This document shows, piece by piece, positions 44,525-52,673 of a stretch of 64,000 bases of DNA. The notes beneath the pieces are model-generated. The model ran no database searches, was not told the origin of the DNA, and saw only the letters and a list, made by a program, of their open reading frames with translations. The DNA is from Sphingobacteriia bacterium 24-36-13 (GTDB lineage: Bacteria; Bacteroidota; Bacteroidia; Chitinophagales; Chitinophagaceae). The translations under genes and the position numbers were made by a program. Within the stretch, counting starts at the first letter, position 1, and every line of letters begins with the position of its first letter. The stretch lies in NCBI GenBank assembly GCA_002281875.1, contig NCHN01000005.1, positions 1 through 64,000 of the forward strand. Direction: 5' to 3'.

Positions 44525-44938
44525 TTAATATCTGTTGTATCCACCACCGCCGCCGCCGTTTCCACGATCGCGATTACCGCCACCGTATCCGCCGCCGCCG
44601 CGATTACCGCCGCCGCCACCACCGTAGCCGCCACGACTTCCGCCGCCACCACCACCGTAAGGCTTCTTTTTAAAGCCGCCTCTTTCGCCTTCTGGGCGAG
44701 GGGTAGATTCGTTTACAACAATTTTGCGATCCATAACATCAGTGTCATGTAAAGCAGCGATAGCAGCACGAGCTGCATCATCATCAGCCATTTCAACGAA
44801 ACCAAAGCCTTTGCTACGGTCGTTGTTAAATTTGTCGGTAACGATTTTGGCACTGCTTACTTCACCATAGGGAGCAAACAGATTTTGCAGGTCTTCACTA
44901 GACATATTCCAGTTCAGATTTCCAACGTAAATGTTCAT
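44525..44938 (-). CDS. RRM-domain RNA-binding protein with glycine-rich tail
   Basis: A 137-residue protein with one RNA recognition motif (residues 1-80): RNP2 as IYVGNL (3-8) and RNP1 as KGFGFVEM (about 44-51). The last 45 residues are almost wholly Gly with Arg, Tyr and Asn, ending YNRY, like plant and cyanobacterial glycine-rich RNA-binding proteins. Such proteins are often cold-induced RNA chaperones; regulation here is not known. The gene has a leader of 28 to about 100 nt depending on which -7 box is used, which might carry control. It has a strong terminator. Confidence 0.92.
   Translation of the reverse strand: MNIYVGNLNWNMSSEDLQNLFAPYGEVSSAKIVTDKFNNDRSKGFGFVEMADDDAARAAIAALHDTDVMDRKIVVNESTPRPEGERGGFKKKPYGGGGGGSRGGYGGGGGGNRGGGGYGGGNRDRGNGGGGGGYNRY
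44541..44656. repeat. GC-rich CCG/CCA triplet tract (Gly-rich tail coding)
   Basis: Runs of CCGCCGCCG and CCACCACC triplets encode the glycine tail of the RRM protein on the minus strand. This is by far the most GC-rich patch in an AT-rich window and a likely site of triplet expansion or contraction. Confidence 0.7.
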
Positions 44939-44965
44939 TTTTAAGAAATTAAGTGATCAAAAAAC

Positions 44966-44973
44966 CAAAGCTA
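44966..44973 (-). promoter_or_regulatory. Putative -7 element of RRM gene
   Basis: Reads TAGCTTTG on the minus strand, perfect TAnnTTTG, 27 bp before the ATG. A second candidate, TATCTTTA (complement of 45047-45054), lies further up. Neither has a TTG at the right distance. Nothing else is seen in the 44974-45116 spacer. Confidence 0.33.
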
Positions 44974-45116
44974 AAACAGTAACCAAAAACCCTGAACCAT
45001 TTACGTAAAAACGTTCTGAGACCTGGAACTTCTGCATTTGGACAGTTAAAGATAGGGTTTTTAATGATTTGGGCGTTTTTTTCCAAAAAAATGACAAATC
45101 TTTTTATGGGATTGAT

Positions 45117-45147
45117 AAAAAAAATGCCCCGAGTAATCGGGGCATTT
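45117..45147 (-). terminator. rpsF-rpsR-rplI operon terminator
   Basis: Perfect 11-bp stem AAATGCCCCGA / TCGGGGCATTT (45122-45132 / 45137-45147) with a 4-nt loop and a T run of eight on the minus strand, 19 bp after the rplI stop. Confidence 0.9.
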
Positions 45148-45166
45148 ACTATTTCTTCAGAAGTGA

Positions 45167-45613
45167 TTAACCTTCTACTACTTCAAATTCAATCTCTGTA
45201 TTGTTTCCGTTACCAAAGTCGATAGTAGCTTTATAAGTTCCTAACTCTTTAACATCGTCTAAAATAGTGATACGCTTACGGTCAATCTCATAACCTTTTT
45301 GGTCACGGATGGCACGAGTAATTTGTAAAGAAGTAACCGCACCAAAGATTTTACCGCTGGTACCAGTTTTTGCACCCACTTTAACAGGAGATGACTTCAA
45401 TACTTCAATTACTTTGTTGATTTCAGCCAACATAGCAGCTTCCTTCTTTGCTTTTACTTTAAGCTTTTCTTCTAATTGTTTCATATTAGAAGGGCTTGCT
45501 TCAACAGCAAATTTTTGAGGAATCAGAAAGTTACGTGCGTAGCCATTTTTAACGGTTACTAGTTCGTTCTTACCGCCTAAATTGTCTACGTCTTGAATTA
45601 ATATTACTTGCAT
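45167..45613 (-). CDS. rplI: 50S ribosomal protein L9
   Basis: Ribosomal protein L9, 148 residues. The N-terminal RNA-binding domain is diagnostic: MQVILIQDVDNLGGKNELVTVKNGYARNFLIPQKFA. A long charged connecting helix follows (about 44-75), then the C-terminal domain with GKIFGAVTSLQI. The frame is open nine codons further up, but the conserved start is the ATG at 45611-45613. It is the last gene of the S6-S18-L9 operon, with an 89-bp gap after rpsR that contains a small inverted repeat. Confidence 0.96.
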   Translation of the reverse strand: MQVILIQDVDNLGGKNELVTVKNGYARNFLIPQKFAVEASPSNMKQLEEKLKVKAKKEAAMLAEINKVIEVLKSSPVKVGAKTGTSGKIFGAVTSLQITRAIRDQKGYEIDRKRITILDDVKELGTYKATIDFGNGNNTEIEFEVVEG

Positions 45614-45664
45614 GTTTTGTTTTTTAGTCCCAGCGCCCAATCATTTGATTTTGATTTGACTGTC

Positions 45665-45679
45665 TCACGCAATGCGTGA
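45665..45679. repeat. Short inverted repeat between rpsR and rplI
   Basis: TCACGCA-A-TGCGTGA, two 7-bp arms around one base. As RNA it would form a 5-bp hairpin with a 5-nt loop. It may be a processing site or a protein site; too short to be sure it is functional. Confidence 0.35.
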
Positions 45680-45702
45680 TTAGGGATGGTTAACTAATTG
45701 GT

Positions 45703-45966
45703 CTATTTCAATAAATCTGTTACGTATGGCAACAAAGACATTTGACGAGCTTTTTTAACAGCGTCAGTTACTTTACGTTGGTATTTTAAAGAGTTACCAG
45801 ATAAACGACGTGGTAATAACTTACCTTGTTCGTTGATGAACTTCTTCAAAAATTCTACGTCTTTATAGTCTACGTATTTGATACCGTATTTCTTAAAACG
45901 ACAGAATTTCTTCTTTGGCTTCTCTTGCTTAATAGCGGTCAGGTACTTTATTTCGTTCTTTGCCAT
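45703..45966 (-). CDS. rpsR: 30S ribosomal protein S18
   Basis: Ribosomal protein S18, 87 residues, partner of S6 in the platform of the small subunit. It shows the expected [18 protein letters not shown] start, then [40 protein letters not shown], the core of the family. It follows rpsF by 2 bp. Length and composition (very basic) are normal. Confidence 0.96.
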   Translation of the reverse strand: MAKNEIKYLTAIKQEKPKKKFCRFKKYGIKYVDYKDVEFLKKFINEQGKLLPRRLSGNSLKYQRKVTDAVKKARQMSLLPYVTDLLK

Positions 45967-45968
45967 GA

Positions 45969-46322
45969 TTATGCTTCCGCTTTTTCAATTTTAGGAAATC
46001 CGCCATTTCTCTTAGTGTAATTGTACTCGACGGCGTATTTGTCGAGACGAGTAATCATGTGACGCATCACTTGCTCATCACGTAGTAATTGGATTTTCAA
46101 TTTCTCAATTCCTTCAGCAGGAAGAGTGAATTCTAAAACCCAGTAGATACCAGTGGTTTTCTTTTGAATAGGGTAAGCGAGTGATTTCAATCCCCATGGA
46201 TTGCTGTGAACGGTTGAACCGCCTAGTTCAGTGATCAGGTCTTGGAACTTCTTTTGAGAAGATTTGAAATCTTCTTCAGAAAGAACCGGAGTAAAGATCA
46301 CCATCAATTCGTAATTGTTCAT
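45969..46322 (-). CDS. rpsF: 30S ribosomal protein S6
   Basis: Ribosomal protein S6, 117 residues from the ATG at 46320-46322, chosen because [16 protein letters not shown] is the typical start; the upstream extension to 46373 is leader sequence. Core features are [42 protein letters not shown] and the [15 protein letters not shown] strand. It is the first gene of the operon, with a full-consensus promoter about 85 nt upstream and a structured leader. Confidence 0.96.
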   Translation of the reverse strand: MNNYELMVIFTPVLSEEDFKSSQKKFQDLITELGGSTVHSNPWGLKSLAYPIQKKTTGIYWVLEFTLPAEGIEKLKIQLLRDEQVMRHMITRLDKYAVEYNYTKRNGGFPKIEKAEA

Positions 46323-46364
46323 TACTTGAATTTTTTTGGTTAAAAATTGGTTTTGCCCAGTGGA

Positions 46365-46402
46365 TTCTTGCAAGCAAGAAAATCTGCCAAATACAGATTT
46401 GG
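46365..46402 (-). promoter_or_regulatory. Structured 5' leader of rpsF operon
   Basis: Two inverted repeats lie in the leader: TTCTTGC-AA-GCAAGAA (46365-46380) and CCAAAT-ACAG-ATTTGG (46387-46402), the latter overlapping an alternative AAATCTG / CAGATTT pairing. They could be an autoregulatory S6:S18 binding leader, but I do not see the CCG-type motif described for that RNA, so this is tentative. Confidence 0.35.
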
Positions 46403-46407
46403 GGCTG

Positions 46408-46439
46408 CAAAAGTAAGTATTATGGGGGGCTTAACCAAA
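46408..46439 (-). promoter_or_regulatory. rpsF operon promoter
   Basis: On the minus strand TTTG (complement of 46436-46439), 20-bp spacer and TACTTTTG (complement of 46408-46415). Same geometry as the tRNA-Glu and atpG promoters. Confidence 0.66.
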
Positions 46440-46505
46440 ATTTGGGAGAACTAATTCCAAATAATGACCATAAAAACGGGCTTATTAAAAAAAATATATA
46501 TGTAT

Positions 46506-47528
46506 CTATCGCTTTAAGACTATGAAAGTAGGAAAATGGTCACTAAATCCACCTCTATAATGATTCCCATCCCAGGTTCGCATAGGGTAACCTTTATACC
46601 TCCCGGTATTTTCGGTCATGAATGGTTGATGATAAATTCCTGCTTTAATAAAACGCCAATTATTCGATGTGCTATCAAAAAAAGAGTGTGATATAAGAAT
46701 CTGATCGAATAAGCCCCAGACATCTTTATTGGCGAGGGTCCCAATCCCTCTTTGATAAAATTGTATCCATGGGTTGAAAAATATTCCAGCATGTAATTGT
46801 TTGACGTCTCCTGTTGAACCCAATGTTTTAATAATGCTATGGTCGGTGGGGTTGTCGTTTAAATCTCCCATCACAATAATTTTTGCAGCAATATTTGCTT
46901 GTCTAATTGAGTCGGCATGATCTCTGCAGCGTTTTGCAGCGGCAGCTCTAGCTGGGGCGCTTCTTTCTTCACCACCTCTTCTGCTTGGCCAATGGTTAAC
47001 ATATACATGTATTTCTTCCCCACTCAGTTTTCCTTTTACATATAAAATATCTCTGGTAAAATAGGCTTCTTTGCTTTTTCCTGGAAGGGTAACTTCTAGC
47101 GACTGTGCAAAATATGGATGGAAATAATCGGATTGATATAATAATCCAACGTCTATACCACGTGCATCTTTTGAATCAAAATGGATGATTTTGTACTTTT
47201 TAGATCTTATTAAAAAATGATTGACTAAATCATTTAATACAGTGTCGTTTTCTATTTCAGCTACACCAATAATTGCAGCACCTCTTGGGTGTATTTGAAC
47301 ACCAAAATCTTTTAGTACATAAGCCAACTTAAACATTTTGTTAGTATAAATATCTCCGGTATAATGTTTAGCTCCCTTGGGCGTAAATTCATCATCATTT
47401 ACAATGGGGTTATCAATTGTGTCGTATAAATTTTCTAGATTATAAAACCCAATTACAGCTACTTCAATTGGTTTTTTTTCCTGCCAACCAATTGTTATAC
47501 ATATTAGTATTATAAGCGGCCATTTCAT
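46506..47528 (-). CDS. Endonuclease/exonuclease/phosphatase family protein
   Basis: A 341-residue EEP-superfamily hydrolase (DNase I/exonuclease III fold). Family motifs are VIGFYNLENLYD near the N-terminus (Asn metal site), GVAEIEND (catalytic Glu), HVYVNHWPSRRGG, VMGDLNDNPTD (Asp-x-Asn) and the C-terminal GFSDHFP (Asp-His). The N-terminus from the ATG at 47526-47528 (MKWPLIILICITIGWQ) looks like an export signal, so it is probably a secreted nuclease or phosphodiesterase. It is divergent from the receptor gene, with 169 bp between the starts, and forms part of a recurring Bacteroidota cassette with a TonB receptor and DUF5689 protein. Confidence 0.87.
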   Translation of the reverse strand: MKWPLIILICITIGWQEKKPIEVAVIGFYNLENLYDTIDNPIVNDDEFTPKGAKHYTGDIYTNKMFKLAYVLKDFGVQIHPRGAAIIGVAEIENDTVLNDLVNHFLIRSKKYKIIHFDSKDARGIDVGLLYQSDYFHPYFAQSLEVTLPGKSKEAYFTRDILYVKGKLSGEEIHVYVNHWPSRRGGEERSAPARAAAAKRCRDHADSIRQANIAAKIIVMGDLNDNPTDHSIIKTLGSTGDVKQLHAGIFFNPWIQFYQRGIGTLANKDVWGLFDQILISHSFFDSTSNNWRFIKAGIYHQPFMTENTGRYKGYPMRTWDGNHYRGGFSDHFPTFIVLKR

Positions 47529-47697
47529 AAAAGAAAAATAACTTTTATAGGGCAACAAACTATATGGTATAAATAACAACAACTTAGTTTTTTTAACGGC
47601 TAAATGGGGAGTATTTAACACAAAAATCTATGAGCCCTTGGTTGGTTCTTTTGGAGGTCTTAATTTTAATTTGTTTGTAATTCCGCAAGTCAATTTT

Positions 47698-50208
47698 ATG
47701 CGGATTTTGTTTTTCTTTTTTGGGTTGATTCAAGCTGCCGCTTTTGCCCAACTTCCAACCAAACCAATTTTGCTGAAAAGCAAGAATCAATGGGTAGACA
47801 GCAATTTGGACAAGGATGGGTGGAAATATTTTCAAGACCAATACACCAATGAATCTACCCTAACTGAAGGGGATGAGGAAGTTCCATTTATTCCCTCTTT
47901 GTTGCAATCTGGTAAAGATTTATTCAGTGCATTAACAGGCTTCAGTTTTAGTATCCGAAGATTTAGAATGAAGGGGCTGAGTAACAGATATTTTTCTCAA
48001 TCCATTCATGAAATTTCCATGAATCAATTGTCTGACGGTAATATTCCTTGGGCTAATTGGGGCGGTTTGAATGAAGTGACTTCAAACAATCAATATGCAA
48101 CTGGTTTAAAGGATAATGAATTCCAATTTGGCGCATTGGGTAATGCCGTTTTTATGCAATTAAATGCGAGTAAATTATTTCCACAAACAACGGTTACGCT
48201 TAATTTATCAAATAGAAATTATCACCAACGGATCGCCTTTACCAAAGTATGGAGTGAAAGTAAAAATGGTTGGTCATTTGCTTCTAGCATTGCTTATAAA
48301 CAAGGTGTTGGTGGTCAATTGAAAGCCAATGAGTTCAAAGGGTTTTCCTATTTTTTGTCGATCGATAAGCGACTAAGAAATCACTTATTTTCATTGGTAT
48401 TGCTTGGTAACAGTCAAATGAATACCAGAACTGCTGCAATAACAGAAGAACTCGCTGGTTTAGCAGCTTCGAAACAATACCAACCGGGATGGGGACTTCA
48501 AGCAAACAAAATCAGAAATGCCAATTGGCAATTTAATCATCAACCAATGATATTGTTTTCTCATGAATATAATCTGCATGAAAAAATTAAACAAATAAGT
48601 ACTTTACTATTAAGTTCGGGTGAAAAATATACCACGGCTCTAGATTGGTATAATGCAGCAGACCCTCGACCAGATTATTACCGCTATCTACCTTCTTTTT
48701 TTACCGATAGTTTACTTGCTCAAGATGTGCTTTCACAAATACAATTGAATCCTTCTCAATTACAAATTAATTGGGATCATTTGTATTGGATAAATCAGAA
48801 TAGTTCTTCAGATAAGAGAGCTCGGTATTTATTGGAAGACAGGGTAGAAAGGAATAAAAAAATCGCACTGAATACTCGTTACCGCATTCAATTAAATAAT
48901 CGATTATTAATTAGTTTTCAAGGTCAGTATAGAAAAGAAGTATATACTTATTTTAAACGCATCAATGATTTATTGGGTGCAAAGTACTCCATCAATTGGA
49001 ATCAATTTGCTGAAGACAATCTTCCGAATAGTACAGCTATCCAAAATGATTTAAATCATCCTAATCAAATTATAAGGGTTGGGGATTCATTCGGATATCA
49101 TTATGCAATGCATTTGAGCCAATGGTTAATCATGTCCCAAGCGGTATATACAATGCCAAAGTTTGACTTGAATGCAGCAATTGAATATACTAGCACCTAT
49201 TACCAGCGTGAAGGAAAATATAGAAATGGGGTATTCCCTCAAAATTCATTTGGCCTTTCAGAACCCAATTATTTTAATAACGGTCAAATTAAAATGGGTA
49301 TTACTTACAAATTAAATGGTCGAAATTATTATTATTTCAGAACTGCTTTTTCAAGTAAACCTCCATTGGTAAATGACTTATATATTTCTCCTAGAATAAA
49401 CTCACTTAAACAATTGGATATTTCAAATGAGTGGGCATTTATGGTTGAAGCCGGATATATATTAAACGCACCAAAATTAAAAATCACTGCAAACGCCTAT
49501 TGGATTCGCATAAACAATGCCATGGATGTAATGAGTTTTTACCATGATGGATATAGAAACTTGGTCAATTATAATATATCTAATATTGGAACCCAAATGA
49601 TGGGCCTTGAATGGAGTATGGCTTATACACTATTTGGGGGAGTAACATTTAATGCTGCTATGAGTGTGGGTAAGTATGTTTACCATAATAGGCCCAATTA
49701 TAGTGTGATGGCCGATAATGAACCCTATATTTCTGAGAAAGGCGTTTTATATATTGATCAATTTCCTATAACCGGACTGCCTCATTTAGCAATATATAAT
49801 GGGTTAGCCTATCGATCAAATAGTAATTTGTTTTTGAATTTAAGTAGTTCATATATGGGCAATCAGTGGCTTTCGTTTAATCCCATTAGAAGAACCTACG
49901 ATGCTGCACAGAACTTACCAATTCATTTGGATGCAGAACAAATTGCCAGGCCTAGTAGTTTGCCCAATGCTTTTATTCTTGATTTTTCTGCTGGGTATAG
50001 TTGTAGGATTAAAAAATTTAAAGACGGTAGCGCTTATTATTTACAGTTTTTTTTAGGAGTAAATAATCTTTTGAATCAATCAATCATTACTGGAGGTTAT
50101 GAACAGTTACGGTTTGATATACCTGGAGGTGATATAAATAAATTTCCCAATAAATATTATTATAGTCCAGGTACACTTTATTCTCTCAGTATAAAAACTA
50201 AACTATGA
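47698..50208 (+). CDS. TonB-dependent-receptor-like outer membrane protein
   Basis: An 836-residue outer-membrane protein with signal peptide MRILFFFFGLIQAAAFAQ. Residues about 50-120 resemble the later part of a receptor plug (SLLQSGKDLFSALTGFSF, RFRMKGL, WANWGGLNEV). The rest is a series of aromatic beta-strands ending YYYSPGTLYSLSIKTKL, as in Bacteroidota TonB-dependent receptors. It lacks the usual N-terminal carboxypeptidase-regulatory-like domain and I see no TonB box, so it is a shortened receptor. The ATG at 47698 precedes the signal peptide; the frame opens earlier. It overlaps the DUF5689 lipoprotein gene by 4 bp (ATGA), implying coupled synthesis. Confidence 0.82.
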   Translation: MRILFFFFGLIQAAAFAQLPTKPILLKSKNQWVDSNLDKDGWKYFQDQYTNESTLTEGDEEVPFIPSLLQSGKDLFSALTGFSFSIRRFRMKGLSNRYFSQSIHEISMNQLSDGNIPWANWGGLNEVTSNNQYATGLKDNEFQFGALGNAVFMQLNASKLFPQTTVTLNLSNRNYHQRIAFTKVWSESKNGWSFASSIAYKQGVGGQLKANEFKGFSYFLSIDKRLRNHLFSLVLLGNSQMNTRTAAITEELAGLAASKQYQPGWGLQANKIRNANWQFNHQPMILFSHEYNLHEKIKQISTLLLSSGEKYTTALDWYNAADPRPDYYRYLPSFFTDSLLAQDVLSQIQLNPSQLQINWDHLYWINQNSSSDKRARYLLEDRVERNKKIALNTRYRIQLNNRLLISFQGQYRKEVYTYFKRINDLLGAKYSINWNQFAEDNLPNSTAIQNDLNHPNQIIRVGDSFGYHYAMHLSQWLIMSQAVYTMPKFDLNAAIEYTSTYYQREGKYRNGVFPQNSFGLSEPNYFNNGQIKMGITYKLNGRNYYYFRTAFSSKPPLVNDLYISPRINSLKQLDISNEWAFMVEAGYILNAPKLKITANAYWIRINNAMDVMSFYHDGYRNLVNYNISNIGTQMMGLEWSMAYTLFGGVTFNAAMSVGKYVYHNRPNYSVMADNEPYISEKGVLYIDQFPITGLPHLAIYNGLAYRSNSNLFLNLSSSYMGNQWLSFNPIRRTYDAAQNLPIHLDAEQIARPSSLPNAFILDFSAGYSCRIKKFKDGSAYYLQFFLGVNNLLNQSIITGGYEQLRFDIPGGDINKFPNKYYYSPGTLYSLSIKTKL

Positions 50209-51551
50209 AATGGGTAGTAATCACTAAAATTTTCTTCCTGTCTATTTTATTGGGGATTCTTTTGAATGCTTGTATAAAAAAATATGATGCTCCACCTATT
50301 TATTCGGGTACTAATCTGAAAGCTAATTCATCAATCAAATCTTTGTATGATTCTCATATAATAGGGAATAATGAAAAGTTTGTTGATAATGAAATCATTA
50401 CAGGTATTGTTACCGCAAACGACGCCAATGATAATTTTTACAAAACTATTGTTTTGCAAGATAGTACAGCAGCTATTAGCATCCGGATGGATGGATTTGG
50501 TCTTTCTGCCAATTATCCAGTAGGTATGCGATTGATGGTGAAATTGAATGGTATGTGGATGGGCGAATATGGAGGAATGTTGCAATTGGGTGGGGGAGTA
50601 GATAGATCAGATCCACTCTTTACAGAATTAGTTCCTGTGCCAGCAGCTTTGTTCTCAAAACATTTTTTATCTGCAGGTATGGATATATTGCCTACTCCAT
50701 TAGAGGTTTCTTATAATCAATTGCAAGACAGTTTGCATAGCAGATTAGTAAAACTAAATAATATAGAGTTTGCTGTAAATGATACTGCAAAATCCTTTGG
50801 CGATGCAATTAATAAATTAACTACTAGTCATTCATTGAAGTATTGTGGTGGAGGAACGGTTTACTTGCGAACCAGTGGTTTTGCTAGTTTTGCTTCTGCA
50901 AAAACACCTAGGGGAAGTGGTTCAATCACTGGAATTTATTCTGAGTTTGGTTCTCAGAGACAATTGATGATTAGAGATACCAGTGATGTTGAATTTACTC
51001 AAAGCAGATGTGTTTACAATGGGCCTTCTGTTTTATTTTATGAAGATTTTGAGCAATACGCTGCCAATCAACTATTAGCCATTTCTCAATGGACAAATAT
51101 TGCGGAGTCAGGGAAACAGTTTTATCAAATTCAATCTTTCCAAAATAATCGTGTTGCTTCCATTACGGCTTTGGGAACAAATGAAACAGCTGTAGTTAGT
51201 TGGTTAATCTTACCAGCTCTTCAACTAAATAATTCTACAGGCGAACAACTCAGTTTTTTAACCCGCGATGCATTTGATAATGGAGCAGGATTACAAATTC
51301 TGTTATCCAATAATTATGATGGCAAAGGAGAACCTTGGAAAGCCAAATGGTCCTCATTAAATGCAACTATTGCAAAAGGTGCTATTGGTGGAATCAGTTC
51401 CGTTTTTACAAAATCAGGTAATATTAATTTGTCTAATTATGCTGGGTTGGTTCATATTGCCTTTAAATATACTGGAAGCGATTCCGGACCCTTGGCTTCA
51501 AGAAAAAATACCAACTACTGGGTAGATGATGTTAAAATTACTGCTCAATAG
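50205..51551 (+). CDS. DUF5689-domain surface lipoprotein
   Basis: A 448-residue lipoprotein: signal MKWVVITKIFFLSILLGILLNAC with Cys23 as lipidation site. Residues about 50-260 form the DUF5689 region, with an OB-fold-like part (EIITGIVTANDANDNFYKTIVLQDSTAAISIRM). The last 190 residues resemble a choice-of-anchor J/cleaved-adhesin-type beta-sandwich (FYEDFEQY, WLILPALQL, YWVDDVKI). DUF5689 proteins often neighbour TonB receptors and secreted nucleases in Bacteroidota; a ligand-capturing role at the cell surface is inferred. It is translationally coupled to the receptor gene. Confidence 0.82.
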   Translation: MKWVVITKIFFLSILLGILLNACIKKYDAPPIYSGTNLKANSSIKSLYDSHIIGNNEKFVDNEIITGIVTANDANDNFYKTIVLQDSTAAISIRMDGFGLSANYPVGMRLMVKLNGMWMGEYGGMLQLGGGVDRSDPLFTELVPVPAALFSKHFLSAGMDILPTPLEVSYNQLQDSLHSRLVKLNNIEFAVNDTAKSFGDAINKLTTSHSLKYCGGGTVYLRTSGFASFASAKTPRGSGSITGIYSEFGSQRQLMIRDTSDVEFTQSRCVYNGPSVLFYEDFEQYAANQLLAISQWTNIAESGKQFYQIQSFQNNRVASITALGTNETAVVSWLILPALQLNNSTGEQLSFLTRDAFDNGAGLQILLSNNYDGKGEPWKAKWSSLNATIAKGAIGGISSVFTKSGNINLSNYAGLVHIAFKYTGSDSGPLASRKNTNYWVDDVKITAQ

Positions 51552-51607
51552 CCCCTTTTTAGGGTCTCTAAGTGGCTTTAGCTCTTAAATTAGCTTAACT
51601 TAGTTAC

Positions 51608-52555
51608 ATGTTAACCGCAACCGATTTAACGGGAGAGGAAACGCACGAAAAGAAAAATCCAAGATTCCTCCTACTTCTGTTGGCTTTGTTTATCATGGCC
51701 GGCATAGGGTATGCTGCATTTTGGTGGATTGCAAAACAAGATACCATTACTCCAATTGTTGAAGAAAAAGAAACAGTTGATGCCAGCGCTCAAGCTTGGT
51801 ACGAAGAACAACAAAAACTTATGGAAGCTAAGTTGAATCTTCAACCAGATTCTGCCGTATCATCTGTTCCAATTGATTCTGCAGCTCTTGATGCTACAGC
51901 TCCTGATTCTGCTGCAATAATGATCAATATCCCGCCACCTGAATCAACCCCTAAAATTGTTGAAAATACCGCTGTGGTGAAAACTGAAAAGCAGTCTGCA
52001 TTGAAAATAGAGCTGCCAGCTGTTTCTCCTAAAATAGTTGCTGCAATTAATTCTACTCCTACTGTGGTTAAGCCATTAGAACCTAAACCTGTTCGTTCAA
52101 AAAAAGTGGTTGACGACAATATTAAGCCATCAGATCCAACCCAGTACTTTCAGCAAGACAATCGAAAGCCACAATACAACGGCAGCGTTCCTCCTACTAA
52201 TAACAAAAGACCTATAGAATCTGAACCTATTTACACACCCGTTAATCGACCACAAAAAGAAGCAGAAAAAATGCTCCCTTCTTTCAATAATGCTATGATC
52301 ACAAGGGCTGAGTTGGAGGAATTTATGCAACAGTTTCCTTACAAAAAGACAACCATTCAATTTGTATGCTATACCAAACCCAATGAAGAAATGGAAGCAG
52401 TAAAGGCTCAGATTCTTCAATTTCTTCGTCAAAATGGGTATACCGATATGGAAACCAATTGGAATATTTGGTCCGATCATACCCCAGTAAAAGAAGTCCA
52501 TTATGGTAAATCAGGGGCAACTGGGGCTAATTTTTACATACCTAGTTTTAGGTAA
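51608..52555 (+). CDS. Uncharacterised single-pass membrane protein
   Basis: I recognise no family for this 315-residue protein. A charged N-terminus (about 20 residues) precedes one transmembrane helix at about 19-42 (FLLLLLALFIMAGIGYAAFWWIA). A long Pro/Ala/Val/Lys-rich linker (45-215) with repeated APDSA, PKIV and KPLEPKPV elements follows. A compact C-terminal domain of about 85 residues (ITRAELEEFMQQFPYKKTTIQF ... FLRQNGYTDMETNWNIW) ends it. The layout resembles TonB or SPOR-type envelope proteins, with a periplasmic domain reached through a flexible arm, but the C-terminal domain matches neither family that I can see. Confidence 0.75.
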   Translation: MLTATDLTGEETHEKKNPRFLLLLLALFIMAGIGYAAFWWIAKQDTITPIVEEKETVDASAQAWYEEQQKLMEAKLNLQPDSAVSSVPIDSAALDATAPDSAAIMINIPPPESTPKIVENTAVVKTEKQSALKIELPAVSPKIVAAINSTPTVVKPLEPKPVRSKKVVDDNIKPSDPTQYFQQDNRKPQYNGSVPPTNNKRPIESEPIYTPVNRPQKEAEKMLPSFNNAMITRAELEEFMQQFPYKKTTIQFVCYTKPNEEMEAVKAQILQFLRQNGYTDMETNWNIWSDHTPVKEVHYGKSGATGANFYIPSFR

Positions 52556-52673
52556 TTACATCCCGTTCTGTCAAAATTTATTTTCAAAAGGGTAATTTAT
52601 CTAATTCTTTGTCATCCTGTCAGCAAACAATTAATTGGTACTTTCTTTGACAAGACAAGGAAAAAGTATTGAT

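Noticed and set aside
44455-44655. Ala/Val-rich 66-codon minus-strand frame
   Set aside because: Off-frame reading of the CCG/CCA triplet tract of the RRM gene tail.
46322-46402. Known S6:S18 leader RNA
   Set aside because: Hairpins are present but the described CCG-type loop motif is not, so I only call a structured leader.
52556-52673. Heat-shock operator upstream of htpG
   Set aside because: No CIRCE-like inverted repeat and no perfect TAnnTTTG could be found.
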